Under the pieces are notes generated by a model. The model saw only the letters and a program-made list of their open reading frames with translations, was not told the DNA's origin and did not search any database. From the NCBI GenBank assembly GCA_963556195.1, contig CAUVYP010001208.1, positions 4,650,001 through 4,714,000 of the forward strand: 64,000 bases of DNA, read 5' to 3'. This document shows, piece by piece, positions 12,005-23,718 of the stretch. The stretch's first letter is position 1; every line of letters begins with the position of its first letter. Made by a program: the position numbers and the translations under genes. This stretch comes from Sepiola atlantica. Its lineage: Eukaryota; Mollusca; Cephalopoda; Sepiida; Sepiolidae.

Positions 12005-14608
12005 TTAGCGCGTTTTAAAGTTGATATCGCTTTTGTTTATAACTTCCACATTTATTCGAATTGTGCAACGAAACTTTGCAGACAGTCGCGGAGACACATG
12101 TTCTACTGAAGTACCAAGTTTCAGAAGTGCAGCTCTTGTACTGCCGGAGATATGTCGATACAAACTGAATACGTAAAACATCAACAAAATTTAGCGCGTT
12201 TTAAAGTTGATATCGCTTTTGTTTATAACTTCCACATTTATTCGAATTGTGCAACGAAACTTTGTAGACAGTCGCGGATAGGCCTTTTCAACTGAAGTAC
12301 CAAGTTACAGAAGTGCAGCTCTTGTACTGCCGGAGATATGTCGATACAAACTAAATACGCAAAACATCAATAAAATTTAGCGCGTTTTAAAGTTGATATC
12401 GCTTTTGTTTATAACTTCCACATTTATTCGAATTGTGCAACGAAACTTTGCAGACAGTCGCGGAGACACATGTTCTACTGAAGTACCAAGTTTCAGAAGT
12501 GCAGCTCTTGTACTGCCGGAGATATGTCGATACAAACTGAATACGCAAAACATCAACAAAATTTAGCGCGTTTTAAAGTTGATATCGCTTTTGTTTATAA
12601 CTTCAACATTTATTCGAATTGTGCAACGAAACTTTGCATAGATTAGCGGAGTCACATGTTCTACGGAAGTACCAAGTTTCAGAAGTGAAGCTCTTGTACT
12701 GCCGGAGATATCTCGATACAAACTGAATACGCAAACTATCAACAAAATTTAGTGCGATTTAAAGTTGATATCGCTTTTGTTTATAACTTCACCATTCTTT
12801 AGAATTGTGCAACGAAACTTTGCAGAGATAAGCGGAGTCACATGCTCTACGGAAGTACCAAGTTTCAGAAGTGCAGCTCTTGTACTGCCGGAGATATGTC
12901 GATACAAACTAAATACGCAAAACATCGACAAAATTTAGCGCGTTTTAAAGTTGATATCGCTTTTGTTTATAACTTCCACATTTATTCGAATTGTGCAACG
13001 AAACTTTGCAGACAGTCGCGGAGACACATTTTCTACTGAAGTACCAAGTTTCAGAAGTGCAGCCCTTGTACTACCAGAGATATGTCGATACAAACTGAAT
13101 ACTCAAAACATCAACAAAATTTAGCGCGTTTTAAAGTTGATATCGCTTTTGTTTATAACTTCCACATTTATTCGAATTGTGCAACGAAACTTTGCACAGA
13201 TTAGCGGAGTCACATTTTCTACTGAAGTACCAAGTTTCAGAAGTGCAGCTCTTGTACTGCCGGAGATATGTCGATACAAACTAAATACGCAAAACATCAA
13301 TAAAATTTAGCGCGTTTTAAAGTTGATATCGCTTTTGTTTATAACTTCCACATTTGTTCGAATTGTGCAACGAGACTTTGCAGACAGTCGCGGATACACA
13401 TTTTCTACTGAAGTACCAAGTTTCAGAAGTGCAGCCCTTGTACTGCCGGAGATATGTCGATACAAACTGAATACGCAAAACATCCACAAAATTTAGCGCG
13501 TTTTAAAGTTGATATCGCTTTTGTTTATAACTTCCACATTTATTCGAATTGTGCAACGAAACTTTGTAGACAGTCGCGGATAGGCCTTTTCTACTGAAGT
13601 ACCAAGTTACAGAAGTGCAGCTCTTGTACTGCCGGAGATATGTCGATACAAACTAAATACGCAAAACATCAATAAAATTTAGCGCGTTTTAAAGTTGATA
13701 TCGCTTTTGTTTATAACTTCCACATTTATTCGCATTGTGCAACGAAACTTTGCAGACAGTCGCGGAGACACATGTTCTACTGAATTACCAAGTTTCAGAA
13801 GTGCAGCTCTTGTACTGCCGGAGATATGTCGATACAAACTGAATACGCAAAACATCAACAAAATTTAGCGCGTTTTAAAGTTGATATCGCTTTTGTTTAT
13901 AACTTAAACATTTATTCGAATTGTGCAACGAAACTTTGCATAGATTAGCGGAGTCACATGTTCTACGGAAGTACCAAGTTTCAGAAGTGCAGCTCTTGTA
14001 CTGCCGGAGATATCTCGATACAAACTGAATACGCAAACTATCAACAAAATTTAGTGCGATTTAAAGTTGATATCGCTTTTGTTTATAACTTCACCATTCT
14101 TTAGAATTGTGCAACGAAACTTTGCAGAGATAAGCGGAGTCACATGCTCTACGGAAGTACCAAGTTTCAGAAGTGCAGCTCTTTTACTGCCGGAGATATG
14201 TCGATACAAACTGAATACGCAAAACATCGACAAAATTTAGCGCGTTTTAAAGTTGATATCGCTTTTGTTTATAACTTCCACATTTATTCGAATTGTGCAA
14301 CGAAACTTTGCACAGATGAGCGGAGTCACACTTTCTACTGAAGTACCAAGTTTCAGAAGTGCAGCTCTTGTACTGCCGGAGATATGTCGATACAAACTGA
14401 ATACGCAAAACATCAACAAAATTTAGCGCGTTTTAAAGTTGATATCGCTTTTGTTTATAACTTCCACATTTATTCGAATTGTGCAACGAAACTTTGCAGA
14501 CAGTCGCGGAGACACATTTTCTACTGAAGTACCAAGTTTCAGAAGTGCAGCCCTTGTACTACCGGAGATATGTCGATACAAACTGAATACTCAAAACATC
14601 AACAAAAT
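12005..14608. repeat. Fourteen-monomer block Ay-D-A-C-E-K-B-I-D-J-C-E-B-K
   Basis: This corresponds to about 33384-36173 and 39707-42496, but with one monomer fewer. The unit at 12749 combines E features with gtactgccgg and aactaaatac, and the B unit present at 34314 is missing here. Before this point the offset to the 31-38 kb copy is 21379 bp; after it, 21565 bp. The C unit at 13865 carries the marker 'aacttaaaca', shared with 35430 and 41753. Confidence 0.85.
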
Positions 14609-16467
14609 TTAGCGCGTTTTAAAGTTGATATCGCTTTTGTTTATAACTTCCACATTTATTCGAATTGTGCAACGAAACTTTGCACAGATTAGCGGAGTCA
14701 CATTTTCTACTGAAGTACCAAGTTTCAGAAGTGCAGCTCTTGTACTGCCGGAGATATGTCGATACAAACGGAATACGCAAAACATCAACAAAATTTAGCG
14801 CGTTTTAAAGTTGATATCGCTTTTGTTTATAACTTCCACATTTGTTCGAATTGTGCAACGAGACTTTGCAGACAGTCGCGGAGACACATTTTCTACTGAA
14901 GTACCAAGTTTCAGAAGTGCAGCCCTTGTACTGCCGGAGATATGTCGATACAAACTGAATACGCAAAACATCAACAAAATTTAGCGCGTTTTAAAGTTGA
15001 TATCGCTTTTGTTTATAACTTCCACATTTATTCGAATTGTGCAACGAAACTTTGTAGACAGTCGCGGATAGGCCTTTTCAACTGAAGTACCAAGTTACAG
15101 AAGTGCAGCTCTTGTACTGCCGGAGATATGTCGATACAAACTAAATACGCAAAACATCAATAAAATTTAGCGCGTTTTAAAGTTGATATCGCTTTTGTTT
15201 ATAACTTCCACATTTATTCGCATTGTGCAACGAAACTTTGCAGACAGTCGCGGAGACACATGTTCTACTGAATTACCAAGTTTCAGAAGTGCAGCTCTTG
15301 TACTGCCGGAGATATGTCGATACAAACTGAATACGCAAAACATCAACAAAATTTAGCGCGTTTTAAAGTTGATATCGCTTTTGTTTATAACTTCCACATT
15401 TATTCGAATTGTGCAACGAAACTTTGCACAGATAAGCGGAGTCACATGTTCTACGGAAGTACCAAGTTTCAGAAGTGCAGCTCTTGTACTGCCGGAGATA
15501 TGTCGATACAAACTGAATACGCAAACTATCAACAAAATTTAGTGCGATTTAAAGTTGATATCGCTTTTGTTTATAACTTCACCATTCTTTAGAATTGTGC
15601 AACGAAACTTTGCAGAGATAAGCGGAGTCACATGCTCTACGGAAGTACCAAGTTTCAGAAGTGCAGCTCTTTTACTGCCGGAGATATGTCGATACAAACT
15701 GAATACGTAAAACATCGACAAAATTTAGCGCGTTTTAAAGTTGATATCGCTTTTGTTTATAACTTCCACATTTATTCGAATTGTGCAACGAAACTTTGCA
15801 CAGATTAGCGGAGTCACATTTTCTACTGAAGTACCAAGTTTCAGAAGTGCAGCTCTTGTACTGCCGGAGATATGTCGATACAAACTAAATACGCAAAACA
15901 TCAATAAAATTTAGCGCGTTTTAAAGTTGATATCGCTTTTGTTTATAACTTCACCATTCTTTAGAATTGTGCAAGAAACTTTGCAGAGATAAGCGGAGTC
16001 ACATGCTCTACTGAAGTACCAAGTTTCAGAAGTGCAGCTCTTTTACTGGTAGAGATATGTCGATACAAACTGAATACGCAAAACATCGACAAAATTTAGC
16101 GCGTTTTAAAGTTGATATCGCTTTTGTTTATAACTTCCACATTTATTCGAATTGTGCAACGAAACTTTGCACAGATTAGCGGAGTCACATTTTCTACTGA
16201 AGTACCAAGTTTCAGACGTGCAGCTCTTGTACTGCCGGAGATATGTCGATACAAACTGAATACGCAAAACATCAACAAAATTTAGCGCGTTTTAAAGTTG
16301 ATATCGCTTTTGTTTATAACTTCCACATTTATTCGAATTGTGCAACGAAACTTTGCAGACAGTCGCGGAGACACATTTTCTACTGAAGTACCAAGTTTCA
16401 GAAGTGCAGCCATTGTACTACCGGAGATATGTCGATACAAACTGAATACTCAAAACATCAACAAAAT
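14609..16467. repeat. Canonical ten-monomer HOR P-I-D-J-B2-E-B-E1-R-K
   Basis: The ten monomers total 1859 bp (one 185-bp E1 unit). This is the cleanest copy of the commonest module in the window. It repeats directly at 16468 and again at 36174, 38033 (start only), 42497 and 44356. Truncated forms are at 4199, 6243, 23533, 28737 and 54768. Inside it D is always followed by J, and I is usually before D, so I-D-J behaves as a stable trimer. K here carries 'gcagccattg'. Confidence 0.92.
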
Positions 16468-18326
16468 TTAGCGCGTTTTAAAGTTGATATCGCTTTTGTT
16501 TATAACTTCCACATTTATTCGAATTGTGCAACGAAACTTTGCACAGATTAGCGGAGTCACATTTTCTACTGAAGTACCAAGTTTCAGAAGTGCAGCTCTT
16601 GTACTGCCGGAGATATGTCGATACAAACGGAATACGCAAAACATCAACAAAATTTAGCGCGTTTTAAAGTTGATATCGCTTTTGTTTATAACTTCCACAT
16701 TTGTTCGAATTGTGCAACGAGACTTTGCAGACAGTCGCGGAGACACATTTTCTACTGAAGTACCAAGTTTCAGAAGTGCAGCCCTTGTACTGCCGGAGAT
16801 ATGTCGATACAAACTGAATACGCAAAACATCAACAAAATTTAGCGCGTTTTAAAGTTGATATCGCTTTTGTTTATAACTTCCACATTTATTCGAATTGTG
16901 CAACGAAACTTTGTAGACAGTCGCGGATAGGCCTTTTCAACTGAAGTACCAAGTTACAGAAGTGCAGCTCTTGTACTGCCGGAGATATGTCGATACAAAC
17001 TAAATACGCAAAACATCAATAAAATTTAGCGCGTTTTAAAGTTGATATCGCTTTTGTTTATAACTTCCACATTTATTCGCATTGTGCAACGAAACTTTGC
17101 AGACAGTCGCGGAGACACATGTTCTACTGAATTACCAAGTTTCAGAAGTGCAGCTCTTGTACTGCCGGAGATATGTCGATACAAACTGAATACGCAAAAC
17201 ATCAACAAAATTTAGCGCGTTTTAAAGTTGATATCGCTTTTGTTTATAACTTCCACATTTATTCGAATTGTGCAACGAAACTTTGCACAGATTAGCGGAG
17301 TCACATGTTCTACGGAAGTACCAAGTTTCAGAAGTGCAGCTCTTGTACTGCCGGAGATATGTCGATACAAACTGAATACGCAAACTATCAACAAAATTTA
17401 GTGCGATTTAAAGTTGATATCGCTTTTGTTTATAACTTCACCATTCTTTAGAATTGTGCAACGAAACTTTGCAGAGATAAGCGGAGTCACATGCTCTACG
17501 GAAGTACCAAGTTTCAGAAGTGCAGCTCTTTTACTGCCGGAGATATGTCGATACAAACTGAATACGTAAAACATCGACAAAATTTAGCGCGTTTTAAAGT
17601 TGATATCGCTTTTGTTTATAACTTCCACATTTATTCGAATTGTGCAACGAAACTTTGCACAGATTAGCGGAGTCACATTTTCTACTGAAGTACCAAGTTT
17701 CAGAAGTGCAGCTCTTGTACTGCCGGAGATATGTCGATACAAACTAAATACGCAAAACATCAATAAAATTTAGCGCGTTTTAAAGTTGATATCGCTTTTG
17801 TTTATAACTTCACCATTCTTTAGAATTGTGCAAGAAACTTTGCAGAGATAAGCGGAGTCACATGCTCTACTGAAGTACCAAGTTTCAGAAGTGCAGCTCT
17901 TTTACTGGTAGAGATATGTCGATACAAACTGAATACGCAAAACATCGACAAAATTTAGCGCGTTTTAAAGTTGATATCGCTTTTGTTTATAACTTCCACA
18001 TTTATTCGAATTGTGCAACGAAACTTTGCACAGATTAGCGGAGTCACATGTTCTACTGAAGTACCAAGTTTCAGACGTGCAGCTCTTGTACTGCCGGAGA
18101 TATGTCGATACAAACTGAATACGCAAAACATCAACAAAATTTAGCGCGTTTTAAAGTTGATATCGCTTTTGTTTATAACTTCCACATTTATTCGAATTGT
18201 GCAACGAAACTTTGCAGACAGTCGCGGAGACACATGTTCTACTGAAGTACTAAGTTTCAGAAGTGCAGCTCTTGTACTTCCGGAGATATGTCGATACAAA
18301 CTGAATACGCAAAACATCAACAAAAT
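16468..18326. repeat. Second tandem copy of the ten-monomer HOR, last unit replaced
   Basis: Order P, I, D, J, B2, E, B, E1, R, A at an offset of 1859 bp from the preceding copy. The first nine units match the 14609 copy closely, including 'ccttttcaactg' in D and 'ctggtagag' in E1. The tenth is class A instead of K, marking where the tandem HOR stops and the A-F-A-C-E1 module starts. R at 17955 has catgttctactg instead of catttt. Confidence 0.9.
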
Positions 18327-18512
18327 TTAGCGCGTTTTAAAGTTGATATCGCTTTTGTTTATAACTTCCACATTTATTCGAATTGCGCAACGAAACTTTG
18401 CACAGATTAGCGGAGGCACATTTACTACTGAAGTACCAAGTTTCAGAAGTGCAGCTCTTGTACTGCCGGAGATATGTCGATACAAACTGAATACGCAAAA
18501 CATCAACAAAAT
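18327..18512. repeat. F/A hybrid monomer (one-unit deletion relative to 46215-46586)
   Basis: It has the F centre ('gaggcacatttactac') and the rare 'ttgcgcaac' shared with 46215, but ends 'gcaaaacatcaac' like an A unit instead of F's 'gcaaactatcaac'. At 46215-46586 separate F and A units occupy this place. The offset between the two regions changes by exactly 186 bp here. Confidence 0.83.
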
Positions 18513-21500
18513 TTAGCGCGTTTTAAAGTTGATATCGCTTTTGTTTATAACTTCCACATTCATTCGAATTGTGCAACGAAACTTTGCATAGATTAGCGGA
18601 GTCACATGTTCTACGGAAGTACCAAGTTTCAGAAGTGCAGCTCTTGTACTGCCGGAGATATGTCGATACAAACTGAATACGCAAACTATCAACAAAATTT
18701 AGTGCGATTTAAAGTTGATATCGCTTTTGTTTATAACTTCACCATTCTTTAGAATTGTGCAAGAAACTTTGCAGAGATAAGCGGAGTCACATGCTCTACT
18801 GAAGTACCAAGTTTCAGAAGTGCAGCTCTTTTACTGCCGGAGATATGTCGATACAAACTGAATACGCAAAACATCGACAAAATTTAGCGCGTTTTAAAGT
18901 TGATATCGCTTTTGTTTATAACTTCCACATTTATTCGAATTGTGCAACGAAACTTTGCACAGATTAGCGGAGTCACATTTTCTACTGAAGTACCAAGTTT
19001 CAGACGTGCAGCTCTTGTACTGCCGGAGATATGTCGATACAAACTGAATACGCAAAACATCAACAAAATTTAGCGCGTTTTAAAGTTGATATCGCTTTTG
19101 TTTATAACTTCCACATTTATTCGAATTGTGCAACGAAACTTTGCAGACCGTCGCGGAGACACACGTTCTACTGAAGTACCAAGTTTCAGAAGTGCAGCTC
19201 TTGTACTGCCGGAGATATGTCGATACAAACTAAATACGCAAAACATCAACAAAATTTAGCCCGTTTTAAAGTTGATATCGCTTTTGTTTATAACTTCCAC
19301 ATTTATTCGAATTGTGCAACGAAACTTTGCACAGATTAGCGGAGTCACATGTTCTACTGAAGTACCAAGTTTCAGAAGTGCAGCTCTTGTAATGCCGGAG
19401 ATATGTCGATACAAACTGAATACGCAAAACATCAACAAAATTTAGCGCGTTTTAAAGTTGATATCGCTTTTGTTTATAACTTCCACATTTATTCGAATTG
19501 TGCAACGAAACTTTGCAGACAGTCGCGGAGACACATGTTCTACTGAAGTACCAAGTTTCAGAAGTGCAGCTCTTGTACTGCCGGAGATATGTCGATACAA
19601 ACCGAATACGCAAAACATCAACAAAATTTAGCGCGTTTTAAAGTTGATATCGCTTTTGTTTATAACTTCCACATTTATTCGAATTGTGCAACGAAACTTT
19701 GCACAGATTAGCGGAGTCACATGTTCTACGGAAGTACAAAGTTTCAGAAGTGCAGCTCTTGTACTGCCGGAGATATGTCGATACAAACTGAATACGCAAA
19801 CTATCAACAAAATTTTGTGCGATTTAAAGTTGATATCGCTTTTGTTTATAACTTCACCATTCTTTAGAATTGTGCAACGAAACTTTGCAGAGATAAGCGG
19901 AGTCACATGCTCTACGGAAGTACCAAGTTTCAGAAGTGCAGCTCTTTTACTGCCGGAGATATGTCGATACAAACTGAATACGCAAAACATCGACAAAATT
20001 TAGCGCGTTTTAAAGTTGATATCGCTTTTGTTTATAACTTCCACATTTATTCGAATTGTGCAACGAAACTTTGCACAGATTAGGGGAGTCACATTTTCTA
20101 CTGAAGTACCAAGTTTCAGAAGTGCAGCTCTTGTACTGCGGGAGATATGTCGATACAAACTGAATACGCAAAACATCAACAAAATTTAGCGCGTTTTAAA
20201 GTTGATATCGCTTTTGTTTATAACTTCCACATTTATTCGAATTGTGCAACGAAACTTTGCAGACAGTCGCGGAGACACATGTTCTACTGCAGTACCAAGT
20301 TTCAGAAGTGCAGCTCTTGTACTGCCGGAGATATGTCGATACAAACTAAATACGCAAAACATCAATAAAATTTAGCGCGTTTTAAAGTTGATATCGCTTT
20401 TGTTTATAACTTCCACATTTATTCGAATTGTGCAACGAAACTTTGCAGACAGTCGCGGAGACACATGTTCTACTGCAGTACCAAGTTTCAGAAGTGCAGC
20501 TCTTGTACTGCCGGAGATATGTCAATACAAACTGAATACGCAAAACATCAACAAAATTTAGCGCGTTTTAAAGTTGATATCGCTTTTGTTTATAACTTCC
20601 ACATTTATTCGAATTGTGCAACGAAACTTTGCACAGATTAGCGGAGTCACATGTTCTACTGAAATACCAAGTTTCAGAAGTGCAGCTCTTGTACTGCCGG
20701 AGATATGTCGATACAAACTGAATACGCAAAACATCAACAAAATTTAGCGCGTTTTAAAGTTGATATCGCTTTTGTTTATAACTTCCACATTTATTCGAAT
20801 TGTGCAACGAAACTTTGCACAGATTAGCGGAGTCACATTTTCTACTGAAGTACCCAGTTTCAGAAGTGCAGCTCTTGTACTGCCGGAGATATGTCGATAC
20901 AAACTGAATACGCAAAACATCAACAAAATTTAGCGCGTTTTAAAGTTGATATCGCTTTTGTTTATAACTTCCACATTTATTCGAATTGTGCAACGAAACT
21001 TTGTAGACAGTCGCGGATAGGCATTTTCTACTGAGGTACCAAGTTTCAGAAGTGCAGCTCTTGTACTGCCGGAGATATGTCGATACAAACTGAATACGCA
21101 AAACATCAACAAAATTTAGCGCGTTTTAAAGTTGATATCGCTTTTGTTTATAACTTCCACATTTATTCGAATTGTGCAACGAAACTTTGCAGACAGTCGC
21201 GGAGACACATGTTCTACTGAAGTACCAAGTTTCAGAAGTGCAGCTCTTGTACTGCCGGAGATATGTCGATACAAACTGAATACGCAAAACATCAACAAAA
21301 TTTAGCGCGTTTTAAAGTTGATATCGCTTTTGTTTATAACTTCCACATTTATTCGAATTGTGCAACGAAACTTTGCACAGATTAGCGGAGTCACATGTTC
21401 TACTGAAATACCAAGTTTCAGAAGTGCAGCTCTTGTACTGCCGGTGATACGTCGATACAAACTGAATACGCAAAACATCAACAAAATTTAGCGCGTTTTA

Positions 21501-22045
21501 AAGTTGATATCGCTTTTGTTTATAACTTCCACATTTATTCGAATTGTGCAACGAAACTTTGTAGACAGTCGCGGATAGGCCTTTTCTACTGAAGTACCAA
21601 GTTTCAGAAGTGCAGCTCTTGTACAGCCGGAGATATGTCGATACAAACTTAATACGCAAAACATCAACAAAATTTAGCGCGTTTGAAAGTTGATATCGCT
21701 TTTGTTTATAACTTCCACATTTATTCGAATTGTGCAACGAAACTTTGCAGACAGTCGCGGAGACACATGTTCTACTGAAGTACCAAGTTTCAGAAGTGCA
21801 GCTCTTGTACTGCCGGAGATATGTCGATACAAACTGAATACGCAAAACATCAACAAAATTTAGCGCGTTTTAAAGTTGATATCGCTTTTGTTTATAACTT
21901 CCACATTTATTCGAATTGTGCAACGAAACTTTGTAGACAGTCGCGGATAGGCCTTTTCTACTGAAGTACCAAGTTACAGAAGTGCAGCTCTTGTACTGCC
22001 GGAGATATGTCGATACAAACTAAATACGCAAAACATCAATAAAAT
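18327..22045. repeat. Twenty-monomer block with R-G-S-Q and H-A-N-L-A modules
   Basis: Order: F/A hybrid, C, E1, R, G, S, Q, B2, E, B, A, A, M, B, H, A, N, L, A, D. The segment from 18513 recurs at 46587-50119 (offset 28074 bp) with the same rare markers: 'gtaatgccgg', 'accgaatac', 'gattagggg', 'ctgcagtacc', 'gtcaatac', 'ggtgatacg' and 'gtacagccgg'. A related, partly rearranged copy is at 52164-54953, and another at 57370-60159. Confidence 0.9.
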
Positions 22046-22231
22046 TTAGCGCGTTTTAAAGTTGATATCGCTTTTGTTTATAACTTCCACATTTATTCGC
22101 ATTGTGCAACGAAACTTTGCACAGATTAGCGGAGTCACATGTTCTACGGAAGTACCAAGTTTCAGAAGTGCAGCTCTTGTACTGCCGGAGATATGTCGAT
22201 ACAAACTGAATACGCAAACTATCAACAAAAT
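22046..22231. repeat. J/B2 hybrid monomer
   Basis: The left part has J's 'ttcgcattgtg'; the right part has B2's 'cacagattagcgg' and 'gttctacggaag'. The switch lies in the common stretch around 'gaaactttgca'. The same hybrid is at 27250, 50120 and 51421, so it arose once and was copied. It amounts to a one-monomer deletion joining J to the following B2. Confidence 0.85.
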
Positions 22232-23532
22232 TTAGTGCGATTTAAAGTAGATATCGCTTTTGTTTATAACTTCACCATTCTTTAGAATTGTGCAAGAAAC
22301 TTTGCAGAGATAAGCGGAGTCACATGCTCTACTGAAGTACCAAGTTTCAGAAGTGCAGCTCTTTTACTGCCGGAGATATGTCGATACAAACTGAATACGC
22401 AAAACATCGACAAAATTTAGCGCGTTTTAAAGTTGATATCGCTTTTGTTTATAACTTCCACATTTATTCGAATTGTGCAACGAAACTTTGCACAGATTAG
22501 CGGAGTCACATTTTCTACTGAAGTACCAAGTTTCAGACGTGCAGCTCTTGTACTGCCGGAGATATGTCGATACAAACTGAATACGCAAAACATCAACAAA
22601 ATTTAGCGCGTTTTAAAGTTGATATCGCTTTTGTTTATAACTTCCACATTTATTCGAATTGTGCAACGAAACTTTGCAGACCGTCGCGGAGACACACGTT
22701 CTACTGAAGTACCAAGTTTCAGAAGTGCAGCTCTTGTACTGCCGGAGATATGTCGATACAAACTAAATACGCAAAACATCAACAAAATTTAGCCCGTTTT
22801 AAAGTTGATATCGCTTTTGTTTATAACTTCCACATTTATTCGAATTGTGCAACGAAACTTTGCACAGATTAGCGGAGTCACATTTTCTACTGAAGTACCA
22901 AGTTTCAGAAGTGCAGCTCTTGTAATGCCGGAGATATGTCGATACAAACTGAATACGCAAAACATCAACAAAATTTAGCGCGTTTTAAAGTTGATATCGC
23001 TCTTGTTTATAACTTCCACATTTATTCGAATTGTGCAACGAAACTTTGCAGACAGTCGCGGAGACACATGTTCTACTGAAGTACCAAGTTTCAGAAGTGC
23101 AGCTCTTGTACTGCCGGAGATATGTCGATACAAACCGAATACGCAAAACATCAACAAAATTTAGCGCGTTTTAAAGTTGATATCGCTTTTGTTTATAACT
23201 TCCACATTTATTCGAATTGTGCAACGAAACTTTGCACAGATTAGCGGAGTCACATGTTCTACGGAAGTACAAAGTTTCAGAAGTGCAGCTCTTGTACTGC
23301 CGGAGATATGTCGATACAAACTGAATACGCAAACTATCAACAAAATTTTGTGCGATTTAAAGTTGATATCGCTTTTGTTTATAACTTCACCATTCTTTAG
23401 AATTGTGCAACGAAACTTTGCAGAGATAAGCGGAGTCACATGCTCTACGGAAGTACCAAGTTTCAGAAGTGCAGCTCTTTTACTGCCGGAGATATGTCGA
23501 TACAAACTGAATACGCAAAACATCGACAAAAT

Positions 23533-23718
23533 TTAGCGCGTTTTAAAGTTGATATCGCTTTTGTTTATAACTTCCACATTTATTCGAATTGTGCAACGAA
23601 ACTTTGCACAGATTAGGGGAGTCACATTTTCTACTGAAGTACCAAGTTTCAGAAGTGCAGCTCTTGTACTGCCGGAGATATGTCGATACAAACGGAATAC
23701 GCAAAACATCAACAAAAT
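23533..23718. repeat. B/P hybrid monomer joining two modules
   Basis: The left part has 'gattagggg', diagnostic of the B unit following R-G-S-Q-B2-E (20000, 48074, 52908, 58300). The right part has 'aaacggaatac', diagnostic of P (6243, 14609). Upstream sequence matches 18.9-20.1 kb and downstream sequence matches 6.4-8.8 kb, so the module boundary falls inside this monomer. The same hybrid at 28737 is its 28-monomer duplicate. Confidence 0.85.
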
